Counted from the stretch's first letter, positions 16,956-26,083 are shown. The stretch is 64,000 nucleotides of DNA from Zoogloea sp. (GCF_028693495.1 NZ_JAQUVG010000001.1:49633-113632); one strand, 5' to 3'. Notes: a model not told the origin generated them from the letters alone. Made by a program: numbers and translations.

Positions 16956-17285
16956 ATGAGCCATTCCTTCCATACCGTCTTTCCGGTGGCGGACCTGCCG
17001 CCCGGAGCCAGCAAGGCCGTCCAGATCGATGGCCACAACATTCTTGTCGGCAACTCCGCCGGGGAGTTCTTTGCGGTGCAGAACCGCTGCACCCACCAGG
17101 ACTCCCCGCTCGAAGGCGGCCGGATCCGCAACGGCCTGATTGCCTGTCCCCTCCACGGGGTGATGTTCGACGTCAAGACCGGCTGCGGCCGGGGCCAGAT
17201 GGGACGGGTGCCCCTGCGCACCTACGCGCTGCAGGTGTCGGACGGGCAGATCCAGGTGTCCGTGGACGCCCCGGTGGCCGCCTGA
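16956..17285 (+). CDS. Rieske [2Fe-2S] ferredoxin
   Basis: Single-domain Rieske ferredoxin of 109 aa with cluster ligands Cys45, His47 (CTHQDSPL), Cys64 and His67 (CPLHG). It should pass electrons to the Rieske oxygenases. It is the only ferredoxin found in the window for five alpha subunits. The ATG at 16956 follows CAGGAGCA; the track start at 16938 adds six residues without a better ribosome binding site. No ferredoxin reductase is nearby, so that must come from elsewhere. Confidence 0.9.
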   Translation: MSHSFHTVFPVADLPPGASKAVQIDGHNILVGNSAGEFFAVQNRCTHQDSPLEGGRIRNGLIACPLHGVMFDVKTGCGRGQMGRVPLRTYALQVSDGQIQVSVDAPVAA

Positions 17286-17295
17286 GGGTAAGCAC

Positions 17296-18729
17296 ATGAA
17301 CGAGCGCATTCCGATGCCCCTGATCCCCGGCGACTATGCCGGGCTGCCCCCGGGGGCAGCCCGCTGTCCCGGGCCCAGTGTTCAGGACATCGTGGCCCGG
17401 GACGCGGTGCCTGCGCCGCAGATCCTCCGCGAGTCCCACTACGAGTTCCTTGGCGAGACAGACATCGATTACCGCCGCTACACCTCCCGGGAGCACTACG
17501 AGCAGGAGATGACCCATCTCTGGGCGAAGACCTGGCAATGGGCCTGCCGTGAGGAGCACATCCCCCAGGTGGGCGACTACTACGTGTATGAGATCGGCCA
17601 TCATTCGGTGCTGGTGGTGCGCACCGGGGAGGGCATCAAGGCCTATTACAACTCCTGCCTGCACCGGGGCACCAAGCTGCGCCCGGAGGAGGGGATGGGT
17701 TCGGCCCAGGAGCTGCGCTGTCCCTTCCACGGCTGGACGTGGACCCTGGAGGGCGCCCTCAAGAGCGTGCCCTGCGCTTGGGATTTCCCTCACGTAAAGC
17801 CGGAGACCTATCGTCTGCCGGAGTTGCGGGTGGGCCTGTGGGGGGGCTTCGTGTTCATCAATCTGGACGAAAACGCGCCGTCCCTGGAAAGCTATCTGGA
17901 GGTGCTGCCCGAGCACTTCCGTGACTGGGACCTGGGCCAGCGCTACACCGAACTGCACATGGGCAAGATCCTGCCGTGCAACTGGAAGACCGGGCTGGAG
18001 GCCTTCATTGAGTCCTACCACGTCCTCGAGACCCATCCCCAGCTACTCCATGGTACCGGCGACGCCAACGTCCAGTACGACGTGTATGGCGACCACGTGA
18101 CCCGCTTCTATGCCGTGGGTGGGGTTAACAGCCCCCATCTGGATGAGCCTCTCAGCGAGCAGGCGTTGGTGGACAGCATGCTGATCGGTGACCGCTCGGT
18201 AGTGAATGACGCGCTGGTGGTGGGCGAGGGGGAGACCGCCCGCACCGTGATGGCCCGCTTCCTCCGCAAGGTGCTGGGTGACAAGTACGGTAGCGACCTC
18301 TCCGGGGTGTCCGATGCGGAGATGATCGACACCATCGAATACCACCTGTTTCCCAACATGGTGCTGTTCCCGGGGGTGTCCCTGCCGATGGTCTACCGCT
18401 TCCGTCCCCTCAAGGACGACCCGGAGCGCTGCCTGTTCGAAATCCTGTTCCTGCGTCCGCTGCCGGAGCAGGGCCTGCCTCCCGATCCTCCCGAGATGGT
18501 GCTGGTGGGAGAAGAGGAATCCTACTCGGTGGTCAAGGCCCTGGACCCGGTGCTGGCCCGGGTCTACGACCAGGACACCGCCAACCTGCGGGCCCAGCAG
18601 CAGGGTTTCCGGGCCTCGAAGAAGCCTGGCCAGACCCTCGGCAACTACCAGGAAGTCCGCATCCGCCATTTTGAACGGGCTGTGGACCGCTATCTGGCCC
18701 GTGGCTTCAGCAAGGAAGAAAACCGATGA
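17296..18729 (+). CDS. Rieske non-heme iron oxygenase, alpha subunit (tandem copy A)
   Basis: Alpha subunit of 477 aa. Rieske ligands are Cys121, His123, Cys142 and His145; mononuclear iron ligands His242 and His247 (ESYHVLETH). It carries the PGAARCPGPS N-terminal motif. The gene lies 10 bp after the ferredoxin, and its stop overlaps the start of a highly similar copy (ATGA). Long DNA stretches are identical between the two copies, while the N-terminus and the region near residues 265-300 differ, so substrate specificity may have diverged. Confidence 0.92.
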   Translation: MNERIPMPLIPGDYAGLPPGAARCPGPSVQDIVARDAVPAPQILRESHYEFLGETDIDYRRYTSREHYEQEMTHLWAKTWQWACREEHIPQVGDYYVYEIGHHSVLVVRTGEGIKAYYNSCLHRGTKLRPEEGMGSAQELRCPFHGWTWTLEGALKSVPCAWDFPHVKPETYRLPELRVGLWGGFVFINLDENAPSLESYLEVLPEHFRDWDLGQRYTELHMGKILPCNWKTGLEAFIESYHVLETHPQLLHGTGDANVQYDVYGDHVTRFYAVGGVNSPHLDEPLSEQALVDSMLIGDRSVVNDALVVGEGETARTVMARFLRKVLGDKYGSDLSGVSDAEMIDTIEYHLFPNMVLFPGVSLPMVYRFRPLKDDPERCLFEILFLRPLPEQGLPPDPPEMVLVGEEESYSVVKALDPVLARVYDQDTANLRAQQQGFRASKKPGQTLGNYQEVRIRHFERAVDRYLARGFSKEENR

Positions 18730-20150
18730 ACGACCGTGTTCCCATGTCCCTGATTCCCGGCGATGAGGCCGGCCTCCCCCCGGGCGCTGCCCGCTGCCCC
18801 GGTCCCAGCGCCCGGGATATCGTCGCCCGGGACGTGAACCCGCCGCCCCAGGTGTTGCGGGAGACCCGCTACGAGTTCCTCGGCGACGAGGACATCGACT
18901 ACCGCCGCTACACCTCCCGGGAGCACTACGAGCAGGAGATGACCCATCTCTGGGCGAAGACCTGGCAATGGGCCTGCCGCGAGGAGCACATCCCCCAGGT
19001 GGGCGACTACTACGTGTATGAGATCGGCCATCATTCGGTGCTGGTGGTGCGCACCGGAGAGGGCATCAAGGCCTATTACAACTCTTGCCTGCACCGGGGC
19101 ACCAAGCTGCGCCCGGAGGAGGGGATGGGTTCGGCCCAGGAGCTGCGCTGTCCCTTCCACGGCTGGACGTGGACCCTGGAGGGCGCCCTCAAGAGCGTGC
19201 CCTGCGCCTGGGATTTCCCCCACGTGAAGCCGGAGGCCTACCGTCTGCCGGAGTTGCGGGTGGGCCTGTGGGGCGGCTTCGTGTTCATCAATCTGGACGA
19301 AAACGCGCCGTCCCTGGAAAGCTATCTGGAGGTGCTGCCCGAGCATTTCCGCAACTGGGATCTGGGCCAGCGCTATACCGAGGTGCATCTGGGCAAGATC
19401 CTGCCGTGCAACTGGAAGACCGGAATGGAGGCCTTCATCGAGGCTTACCATGTCTTCGAGACCCATCCCCAGCTGCTCCAGGGCACCGGCGATGCCAACG
19501 TCCAGTACGACGTGTACGGTGATCACGTAGCCCGTTTCTACGTGGCGCTCGGCGTCGCCAGCCCCCATCTGGACAAGCCTCTCAGCGAGCAGGCGTTGGT
19601 GGACGCCATGCTGATTGGTGACCGCTCGGTGGTGGGGGACGAACTGGTGGTGGGCGAGGGCGAGAGCGCCCGTACCGTGATGGCCCGTGTCCTCCGCAAG
19701 GTACTGGGCGAGAAGTACGGCAGGGATCTGTCGGGGGTGTCCGATACGGAAATCATCGACACCATCGAATACCACCTGTTTCCCAACATGGTGCTGTTCC
19801 CGGGGGTGTCCCTGCCGATGGTCTACCGCTTCCGTCCCCTCAAGGACGACCCGGAGCGCTGCCTGTTCGAAATCCTGTTCCTGCGTCCGCTGCCGGCCCA
19901 GGGCCTGCCCCCCGACCCCCCCGAGATGGTGCTGGTCAGCGAGGAAGAGTCCTATGCGGTGGTCAAGGGGCTGGACCCGCTGCTGGCGAAGGTCTACGAC
20001 CAGGACACCGCCAACCTGCGGGCCCAGCAGCAGGGTTTCCGGGCCTCGAAGAAGCCTGGCCAGACCCTCGGCAACTACCAGGAAATCCTCGTCCGCCACT
20101 TCGAGCGTACCGCGGACCGCTATCTGGCCCGTGGTCAGGCGGACAGCTGA
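18726..20150 (+). CDS. Rieske non-heme iron oxygenase, alpha subunit (tandem copy B)
   Basis: Alpha subunit of 474 aa, the second copy of a tandem duplication. All cluster ligands (Cys121, His123, Cys142, His145) and iron ligands (His242, His247 in EAYHVFETH) are preserved. Differences from copy A cluster in the first 55 residues, around residue 270 (YVALGVASPHLDKP versus YAVGGVNSPHLDEP) and at the extreme C-terminus. It is translationally coupled to copy A. The two could form separate homotrimers or mixed oligomers. Confidence 0.92.
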   Translation: MNDRVPMSLIPGDEAGLPPGAARCPGPSARDIVARDVNPPPQVLRETRYEFLGDEDIDYRRYTSREHYEQEMTHLWAKTWQWACREEHIPQVGDYYVYEIGHHSVLVVRTGEGIKAYYNSCLHRGTKLRPEEGMGSAQELRCPFHGWTWTLEGALKSVPCAWDFPHVKPEAYRLPELRVGLWGGFVFINLDENAPSLESYLEVLPEHFRNWDLGQRYTEVHLGKILPCNWKTGMEAFIEAYHVFETHPQLLQGTGDANVQYDVYGDHVARFYVALGVASPHLDKPLSEQALVDAMLIGDRSVVGDELVVGEGESARTVMARVLRKVLGEKYGRDLSGVSDTEIIDTIEYHLFPNMVLFPGVSLPMVYRFRPLKDDPERCLFEILFLRPLPAQGLPPDPPEMVLVSEEESYAVVKGLDPLLAKVYDQDTANLRAQQQGFRASKKPGQTLGNYQEILVRHFERTADRYLARGQADS

Positions 20151-20154
20151 GACC

Positions 20155-20841
20155 ATGGATGCGCTCAAGGTGGTGAGTTTTATCCGGCGGCGGGCGGACT
20201 TCGGTCTGGCCGAGTTCAGCCAGTACTGGCGGACCACCCACAAGGATCACGCGCTGGCCCTGGCGGAGGCCGGCTTCTTTCAGGGCTACATCCAGAACCA
20301 CGCCGTGGAGCCCCAGCCCGATGGCCTGACGCGGATCGCCGACGGCGCGCCGGAGCTGTGGATCCGTGACCTGGCGGATCTCCAGCGTCTGGTGGACAGC
20401 CGGGAGTACCGGGAAGGCGCCGGCCCGGACGAGGCCCGTTTCATGACTCCACCCGCGGTTTCCTGCGTGGTCCGGGAACGGCTGGTTGCCGGACGCTCCC
20501 GGGGGCCGGCCCTGGCTGGGGCCGTCAAGCTGATGCTGGTGGTGGACCGGGATCCGGGACTGAGCCGGGAGGCCTTCCAGCGTTGCTGGCTGGCTGACGA
20601 TGGTCCTCTGGGGCGGCCGGCAGTGAGTCCCCTGCGGCTGACCCGCCAGGCTGTCCAGGCGGGTCCCGAAGACACCCCCTTCGATGGGGTCGAGTGCAGC
20701 TGGTGGCCTGACACCGCTGCTGCCCGGCAGGCCTGGAGTTCCCGGGACAACCAGGCCGGCCAGGGGCTGGTGGACCGGCGCAGTCTGCGCGGTCTGCTGG
20801 TGCGGGAGGAGATCGTCCTGGCTCCCCCGGAGCCGGCCTGA
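20155..20841 (+). CDS. Double EthD-domain protein
   Basis: Protein of 228 aa with two ferredoxin-like EthD modules: residues about 1-100 (KVVSFIRRRADFGLAEFSQY, YWRTTHKDH) and 120-215 (KLMLVVDRDPGLSREAFQRC). EthD was named from ether degradation, where it is needed for P450 activity, but its chemistry is unclear; relatives include dimeric alpha-beta-barrel decarboxylases. The ATG at 20155 lies five bases after the Rieske stop; the 384-aa track ORF is an artefact running through the oxygenase in another frame. Confidence 0.78.
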   Translation: MDALKVVSFIRRRADFGLAEFSQYWRTTHKDHALALAEAGFFQGYIQNHAVEPQPDGLTRIADGAPELWIRDLADLQRLVDSREYREGAGPDEARFMTPPAVSCVVRERLVAGRSRGPALAGAVKLMLVVDRDPGLSREAFQRCWLADDGPLGRPAVSPLRLTRQAVQAGPEDTPFDGVECSWWPDTAAARQAWSSRDNQAGQGLVDRRSLRGLLVREEIVLAPPEPA

Positions 20842-20874
20842 GTTTCAAATCAATACGTTGACAAGGAATACCCA

Positions 20875-21645
20875 ATGATCGGACAGATTCTGCAGGACAA
20901 GGTAGCCATCGTCACCGGTGGCGCCCAGGGCATGGGCGCCGCGACAGCGATCCTGTTTGCCGAGGCCGGCGCCCGCGTGGTGGTGGCCGACATGAATGAA
21001 GCCGAGGGCCGGGCCGTGGTGGCCTCGATCGAGAAAGCCGGTGGTGTGGCCATGTTCCACAAGGTGAATGTGGCCATTGCTGCCGAGGTGGAGGGGCTCG
21101 TCCGGGCCACCGTGGAATGCTTCGGCCGCCTCGATGCGGCTGTCAATAACGCGGCCGTGACCCCTGACACCCATGTGCTGTCGGAAATGGACGAGAGTCA
21201 GTTCGACCGGGTGATCGCGGTGGATCTGAAGGGCGTGGCCCTGTGCCTCAAGTATCAGCTGGCCCAGATGATCCGCCAGGGTCAGGGAGGCTCCATCGTC
21301 AATATCGGTTCAGTCAGCTCCTTCCGTCCGCAGCCCACCAATGGGGCCTATGTGGCCGCCAAGCATGGGGTGATCGGCCTGACCAAGGTTGCCGCCCTGG
21401 AAAACGGCGAGCACAACATCCGCGTCAATGCGGTGGCGCCGGGTGCCATCGATACCCCCATGCTGCGCAATGCCCTGGCGGCGATGAAGGTCACCGAGGC
21501 GGACTTCGCGCCGGCCTTGAGCCTGCTGGGCCGCTTTGGCGAGGCCCGGGAAGTGGCCCAGGCCAGCCTGTGGCTGGCATCGGATCTGGCCTCCTACGTG
21601 ACCGGCACCACCATCAACGTGGATGCCGGTTACGCCAACCGTTGA
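20875..21645 (+). CDS. SDR-family oxidoreductase
   Basis: SDR of 256 aa with TGGAQGMG, NNAA (last residue Ala instead of Gly), catalytic Ser in NIGS and YVAAK. VVADMNE suggests NAD. The ATG follows CAAGGAATACCC. It sits between the oxygenase block and a run of three SnoaL-like genes. Confidence 0.88.
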   Translation: MIGQILQDKVAIVTGGAQGMGAATAILFAEAGARVVVADMNEAEGRAVVASIEKAGGVAMFHKVNVAIAAEVEGLVRATVECFGRLDAAVNNAAVTPDTHVLSEMDESQFDRVIAVDLKGVALCLKYQLAQMIRQGQGGSIVNIGSVSSFRPQPTNGAYVAAKHGVIGLTKVAALENGEHNIRVNAVAPGAIDTPMLRNALAAMKVTEADFAPALSLLGRFGEAREVAQASLWLASDLASYVTGTTINVDAGYANR

Positions 21646-21699
21646 ACCATCCAAACCATCACAACAACACGTAGTACCACCACCCAGAAGGAGACAAGC

Positions 21700-22227
21700 A
21701 TGAGCGATGTGAATGAACTGGCCCTGTTGCAGGAACTGGAAGACAAGGAAGCGCTGCGCACCCTGAATGCCCGCTTTGCCCGCGCCCTCGACCGGGCCGA
21801 CCGGGATCTGCTGGCGGGCCTGTGGGCCGCCGGCGCTCAGGTCGAGGACGGCGCCTTTGCTGGCCCGGCGAGCGAATACGTGGCCGCTGCGGTGAATCCG
21901 GCCGGCCTGGAGCGGAGTTTCCACTCCATTTCCAACGAGTTCTTCCTGATCGAAGGAGACAAGGCCCGGGGCGAGGTGTACGTGATCAACGTGGCCACCT
22001 GGAACAAGGAGGGGGGCAAGACCGACACCCTGATCGGTGGCCGCTACGTGGATGAATATGCCCGTGTGGAGGGCGCCTGGAAGTTTGCCCGCCGTACCTT
22101 CATCCATGAGTGGAACATGAGCTTCCCGACCACCGCCGTGTGGGACGAGGGCCTGTTCGGCATGATCAAGCTGCGTGGCCTGCGCAGCAAGGATGACCCC
22201 ATCTACACCGTCCTCGGAGAGCGCTGA
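21700..22227 (+). CDS. SnoaL/NTF2-like protein 3
   Basis: Protein of 175 aa with YAR-like FARALDRAD and FHSISNEFFLIEGDKARG, then GGRYVDEYARV. It closely resembles protein 2 in layout. The ATG follows AGAAGGAGACAAGC. It is followed directly by two further SnoaL-like genes. Likely a dehydratase or isomerase; substrate unknown. Confidence 0.8.
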   Translation: MSDVNELALLQELEDKEALRTLNARFARALDRADRDLLAGLWAAGAQVEDGAFAGPASEYVAAAVNPAGLERSFHSISNEFFLIEGDKARGEVYVINVATWNKEGGKTDTLIGGRYVDEYARVEGAWKFARRTFIHEWNMSFPTTAVWDEGLFGMIKLRGLRSKDDPIYTVLGER

Positions 22228-22751
22228 TGAGCACCGCTGCCCGCATCCGCGCCCTGGCGGACAAGCAGGCCATCTACGACCAGATGTGCCGCTACATCCA
22301 GGCCGTGGACCGTTGTGACCTCGACCTGCTGAAGTCCACCTTCCACCATGACGGTTCGGTGGTTTTCGGCATCTTCGACGGCAACGCCCACGATTTCTGC
22401 GAATACGACATTCCCTTCATCAAGGACAACCTGGTGTGGGCCTTTCACCGGATCGCCAACGTGGACATCCAGCTCGATGGCAATCGCGCGGTGGCCGAGT
22501 CCTACATGCTGGGCAATGCGGCCGCGGCCCTGCCCGACGGGGCCCTGATCAACTGCCCCGACAACATGCGCTACCGGGATGTCTGGGAAAAGCGTGATGG
22601 GGTCTGGCGCATGTGGAAGCGCGACCTGGTGATGGACTGGAACGCCTGCTGGCCCTATGCCGGGCGCACTGACGGCGAGTTTGCGGCGTTCCGGGTCCAG
22701 GGCACCCGGGGCCGCGAGGACCGGGTCTACCAGCTTGGGCTGGTGGCTTGA
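22227..22751 (+). CDS. SnoaL/NTF2-like protein 4
   Basis: Protein of 174 aa with YIQAVDRCDLDLL and FHRIANVDIQLDGNRA. The start shares one base with the previous stop (TGATG), showing translational coupling. It differs in sequence enough from its neighbours that separate substrates are more likely than simple dosage duplication. Confidence 0.8.
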   Translation: MSTAARIRALADKQAIYDQMCRYIQAVDRCDLDLLKSTFHHDGSVVFGIFDGNAHDFCEYDIPFIKDNLVWAFHRIANVDIQLDGNRAVAESYMLGNAAAALPDGALINCPDNMRYRDVWEKRDGVWRMWKRDLVMDWNACWPYAGRTDGEFAAFRVQGTRGREDRVYQLGLVA

Positions 22752-22765
22752 GGGTGGCGGGCGTA

Positions 22766-23218
22766 ATGGACGAGGTCACACTCGATACCTTGCTCGATGA
22801 GGCGCGCATCGGGAAAGTCCTGATGGGCTATGCCGAAGCCCTGGACCGGCGGGACTGGCCAGCGCTGGAGCAGGTGTTTACCGCCGATGCCACCGCCCAT
22901 TACACCTCCATCGGCCATTTCGAGGGCCGGGAGGCGATCATCGAGGTGGTTCGCCAGGCCCTGTCAGTCTGTGGCCCGACCCAGCACCTGATCGGCACCG
23001 TGCGCATCGCCGTGCATGGGGATGGCGCCACGGCCCGGTGTTACCTGCAGGCCATCCACGCCGGGCTGGGTGACTACCGCGACCGGACGCTGACCGTCTG
23101 GGGGGAGTACCGGGATCGTCTGGTACGCCGTCCGGAAGGCTGGCGCATTGCCCATCGGGAACTGGCCCTGATCCACATGAGCGGCGACATTGGCGCCACG
23201 GCCCTGAGTGCCGGGTGA
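22766..23218 (+). CDS. SnoaL/NTF2-like protein 5
   Basis: Shorter protein of 150 aa with YAEALDRRDWPAL, FEGREAIIEVVRQAL and QHLIGTVRIAVHGDG. The start is uncertain: TTG 22748 overlaps the previous stop and would give coupling, while ATG 22766 gives a normal SnoaL N-terminus and is preferred here. The third of three consecutive SnoaL genes. Confidence 0.75.
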   Translation: MDEVTLDTLLDEARIGKVLMGYAEALDRRDWPALEQVFTADATAHYTSIGHFEGREAIIEVVRQALSVCGPTQHLIGTVRIAVHGDGATARCYLQAIHAGLGDYRDRTLTVWGEYRDRLVRRPEGWRIAHRELALIHMSGDIGATALSAG

Positions 23219-23243
23219 AACCCGGATTGAACAAGGATATGAC

Positions 23244-24023
23244 ATGCGTTTTTCCAGCAAGACTGTATTGATCACGGGTGCCGGTTCCGGCCTGGGTCAG
23301 GCGACGACCCTGCGACTGGCCGCCGAAGGCGCCCGCCTGTCCCTGGTGGATGTGGGGGCGGGAGCCCTGGAGCAGACCCGGCGTCTGATCGCCGAGGCCC
23401 ATCCCCAGACGGAACTGCTGCTGACCGTGGCGGACGTGACCGACGAGCAGGCGGTCCAGGCCTTCGTCCAGGCAACCGTGGACCGCTTCGGTGCCATCGA
23501 TGGCTTCTTCAACAATGCGGGGGTCGAGGGCAAACAGAACCTCACCGAAGACTACGGCATCGACGAATTCCTGCGGGTGGTTAATGTGAACCTCAACGGA
23601 GTCTTCTATGGCCTCAAGCACGTGCTGGCGGTGATGCACCGCCAGGGTCACGGCGCCATCGTCAATATGGCCTCCGTGGGCGGTTTGCGCGGGGTGGGCA
23701 GCCAGTCTGGGTACTCGGCCAGCAAGCACGGCGTCGTCGGCCTGACCCGTAACTCCGGAGTCGAGTACGGTCAGTTCGGCGTCCGCGTCAATGCGGTGGC
23801 GCCGGGAGCCATCATGACCCCGATGGTCGAGGGATCCCTGAAGCAGATGGGGGGCGACAACTGGGAGGCGGTGGGACGGGAATTCGTCAGTGTCAATCCC
23901 ATGAAACGCTTCGGCAGGCCGGCGGAAGTGGCGGGCACGGTTGCCTTCCTGCTCTCCGACGATGCCAGCTTCATCAACGCCACGGTCGTCCCGATCGATG
24001 GCGGTCAGTCCTACAAATATTGA
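23244..24023 (+). CDS. SDR-family oxidoreductase
   Basis: SDR of 259 aa with TGAGSGLG, NNAG, catalytic Ser in NMAS and YSASK; LSLVDVG suggests NAD. The ATG at 23244 follows CAAGGATATGAC; the track start at 23208 overlaps the SnoaL gene. A slightly longer substrate loop (KQMGGDNWEAVGREF) precedes the C-terminus. Confidence 0.88.
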   Translation: MRFSSKTVLITGAGSGLGQATTLRLAAEGARLSLVDVGAGALEQTRRLIAEAHPQTELLLTVADVTDEQAVQAFVQATVDRFGAIDGFFNNAGVEGKQNLTEDYGIDEFLRVVNVNLNGVFYGLKHVLAVMHRQGHGAIVNMASVGGLRGVGSQSGYSASKHGVVGLTRNSGVEYGQFGVRVNAVAPGAIMTPMVEGSLKQMGGDNWEAVGREFVSVNPMKRFGRPAEVAGTVAFLLSDDASFINATVVPIDGGQSYKY

Positions 24024-24034
24024 GGGAAGTACCG

Positions 24035-24472
24035 ATGATCAGTGGAATCCACCATGTGGCCATTTCAACGCCGGACCTGCCCCGGGCGCTGGCCTTCTAC
24101 CGGGACCTGCTGGGTTTCCGGGAGGTGTCCCGCACGACCTGGGGCTCCGACCAGCCCAAGATTGACCAGGTGATGGCGCTCGAAGGAACCGCCGCCACCA
24201 CCGTGATGCTCCAGTTGGGTGCCATCTGTGTGGAGCTGTTCCAGTTCGAGGCACCTCCTCAGCCCGAGGCTGCGGCCACGGGTGAGCGCAAGGTGCACAA
24301 GCATGGCATCACCCACCTGTGCTTCGACGTGGACGATGCGGAAGCGGAATACCAGCGTCTGCGGGCTGCCGGGGTCCGCTTCCACGTGCCGCCCCAGGAT
24401 TTCGGGGTGGTACGGGCGACCTACGGCCGCGACCCCGACGGCAACGTGTTCGAACTCCAGCAGATCCTTTGA
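24035..24472 (+). CDS. VOC/glyoxalase-fold protein (methylmalonyl-CoA epimerase-like)
   Basis: Protein of 145 aa with the complete metal-site pattern of the fold: GIHHVAIS, VELFQFE, ITHLCFDV and DPDGNVFELQQ. The ATG at 24035 follows GAGGGAAG. It might epimerise an acyl-CoA or isomerise a ring intermediate. It is the last enzyme gene before the TetR regulator. Confidence 0.85.
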   Translation: MISGIHHVAISTPDLPRALAFYRDLLGFREVSRTTWGSDQPKIDQVMALEGTAATTVMLQLGAICVELFQFEAPPQPEAAATGERKVHKHGITHLCFDVDDAEAEYQRLRAAGVRFHVPPQDFGVVRATYGRDPDGNVFELQQIL

Positions 24473-24526
24473 TCTCCTCCGGGCCGCCTTGTCCAGGGTG
24501 GCCCGGGTCTTTTTCCGTCCCAGCCC

Positions 24527-25210
24527 ATGACCGGTTCGAAGCCCATTGCCGAGGCGGGAGGGCGGCTGCGGCTCAGCCAGCCCCTCAAGAGCCTGCGCAC
24601 TCGCCAGCAGATCCTTGATGCCACCCTCCACTGCCTGGTGGACTGGGGCTACGCCCATACCACCAATGAGGCGATTGCCATGCGCGCCGGTCTGTCCCGG
24701 GGTGCGGTAACCCACCATTTCCCGTCCCGGGAGGTACTCTTCCGGGCCTTTGCCGACTATCTGATGGATGTGCGGCTGGTGGAGTACCGGGCCATGGTCC
24801 GGGCCGTGGTGGCCAGTCTCGAGGGCAGCTCCGGCTTCGAGGCGATGCGCCTGACCCTGGATCTGATGGATGAGGACTACGTCACCAGTCCTGGATTTCA
24901 CGCCCTTCAGGAGCTCCTGCAGGGCGCCCGGGGCGAGCGCTTTCTCGGCCGGCTGGTGGCCCGTCTGGCCCAGGAGATCGATGTCCGGGAAACCCAGGTA
25001 CGGGCCGAGCTGCTGCCTGTCTGGCAGAATCTGCCGGAAATCAGTGAAATGCTGCGGGATCTGACCGTCTACGTGCTGGTCAGCCTGACCATCAGCCCGG
25101 AGGCCTGTAGCGATGCAGCCCGGCGCAGCCGCCTGCTGGACGTGGTTGCTGAAGCCGCCGCCCGGGAACTGGAGCAGGCCCTGATACGGCAGGCCAGCGC
25201 ACAGCCCTGA
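24527..25210 (+). CDS. TetR-family transcriptional regulator
   Basis: Protein of 227 aa with an N-terminal helix-turn-helix (about residues 46-75, TNEAIAMRAGLSRGAVTHHF) and a long helical ligand domain. It ends the long plus-strand run and faces the convergent SDR at 25270. It is the most central regulator in the catabolic region and therefore a candidate for binding the repeated AT-rich elements, though no copy lies just upstream of its own start. Confidence 0.9.
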   Translation: MTGSKPIAEAGGRLRLSQPLKSLRTRQQILDATLHCLVDWGYAHTTNEAIAMRAGLSRGAVTHHFPSREVLFRAFADYLMDVRLVEYRAMVRAVVASLEGSSGFEAMRLTLDLMDEDYVTSPGFHALQELLQGARGERFLGRLVARLAQEIDVRETQVRAELLPVWQNLPEISEMLRDLTVYVLVSLTISPEACSDAARRSRLLDVVAEAAARELEQALIRQASAQP

Positions 25211-25236
25211 AGCGCTGGCCGGTCCACGTCCGGCAG

Positions 25237-25260
25237 CCCGCCTCCACAAGGGGAGGCGGG
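25237..25260. terminator. GC-rich hairpin between convergent TetR and SDR genes
   Basis: CCCGCCTCC (25237-25245) pairs with GGAGGCGGG (25252-25260). There is no T-tract on either side. Position between convergent genes suggests a bidirectional terminator. Its loop region (CTCCACAAGGGGAG) resembles the hairpin at 26084-26110, so the two may be copies of one repeat. Confidence 0.5.
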
Positions 25261-25269
25261 TCCGGGCGA

Positions 25270-26022
25270 TCAGCGGATCGTTTCACCCCCGTCGATGACG
25301 AATTCGGCGCCCGTCACGTGCCGGGATTCGTCGGAAGCCAGGAAGACCACCATGGCGGCAACCCCTTCCGGACTGCCCTGGCCGTGGTTGTTCAGCTGGT
25401 CCAGGGCTCCGCTGGTGGCATCTGACAGCGCCACTCCTGCGCTGGCGGTCATGGGGGTCTCGTGGGCGCCGGGCAGGATCACGTTGCAGCGGATCCCGTC
25501 CCGTTTGTTGTAGCAGTGGATGGCCACGCTCCGGGTCAGGGAGCGGATGGCCCCCTTGGCCGCCGTATATGAGGCGATTTCCCCGATTCCCATGATCGCG
25601 GCGATCGACGAGATGTTGATGATCGAGCCGCCCCGGCCGGTCTTGCGCATGGCCGGAATGGCATGCTTGCAACCCAGGAAGGTGCCCTCGGACATCACCG
25701 CATTGACGAAGCGGTATTGCTCCAGCGGGGTGTCCTCCACCGAAGTGAATTGCACCAGGCCTGCATTGTTGACCAGCACATCCAGTCCGCCAAAGTGCTC
25801 TACTGTGGCGGCGATGACCGATTGCCACTGGGCTTCGTCGCGGACGTCATGGCGCAGAAAGAGCGCGCCGGGGATGCTCGCCGCAGTCTGCCGTCCCAGT
25901 TCCTCATTGACGTCCGTCAGGACCACCCTGGCACCTTCCCGGGCCAGCATGCGGGCATCGGCAGCGCCCAGACCGGAAGCCGCGCCGGTGATCAGTGCAA
26001 CTTTTCCTTCAACACGTCCCAT
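25270..26022 (-). CDS. SDR-family oxidoreductase
   Basis: SDR of 250 aa with TGAASGLG, NNAG, NISS and YTAAK; VVLTDVN suggests NAD. It resembles the first SDR of the window (2260-2991) in sequence and in its EGTFLGCKHAI segment. The ATG follows TGGAGTAG. It is the last gene of the minus-strand series and is separated from the upstream DUF1329 gene by a hairpin. Confidence 0.9.
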   Translation of the reverse strand: MGRVEGKVALITGAASGLGAADARMLAREGARVVLTDVNEELGRQTAASIPGALFLRHDVRDEAQWQSVIAATVEHFGGLDVLVNNAGLVQFTSVEDTPLEQYRFVNAVMSEGTFLGCKHAIPAMRKTGRGGSIINISSIAAIMGIGEIASYTAAKGAIRSLTRSVAIHCYNKRDGIRCNVILPGAHETPMTASAGVALSDATSGALDQLNNHGQGSPEGVAAMVVFLASDESRHVTGAEFVIDGGETIR

Positions 26023-26083
26023 GTTTTTCTACTCCAGTGATATCAGGTCAGGTGCTCCGGCACCAGGCCGGAGCGGGGTGAGG

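Noticed and set aside
17296-20150. Assembly artefact as the cause of the near-identical Rieske copies
   Set aside because: The copies differ at many positions, have distinct N-termini and join through an exact ATGA overlap; a real duplication is more likely, although reads spanning the junction would settle it.
19687-20154. N-terminal 156 residues of the 384-aa ORF ending at 20841
   Set aside because: Out-of-frame translation of the Rieske gene; the EthD homology starts at ATG 20155.
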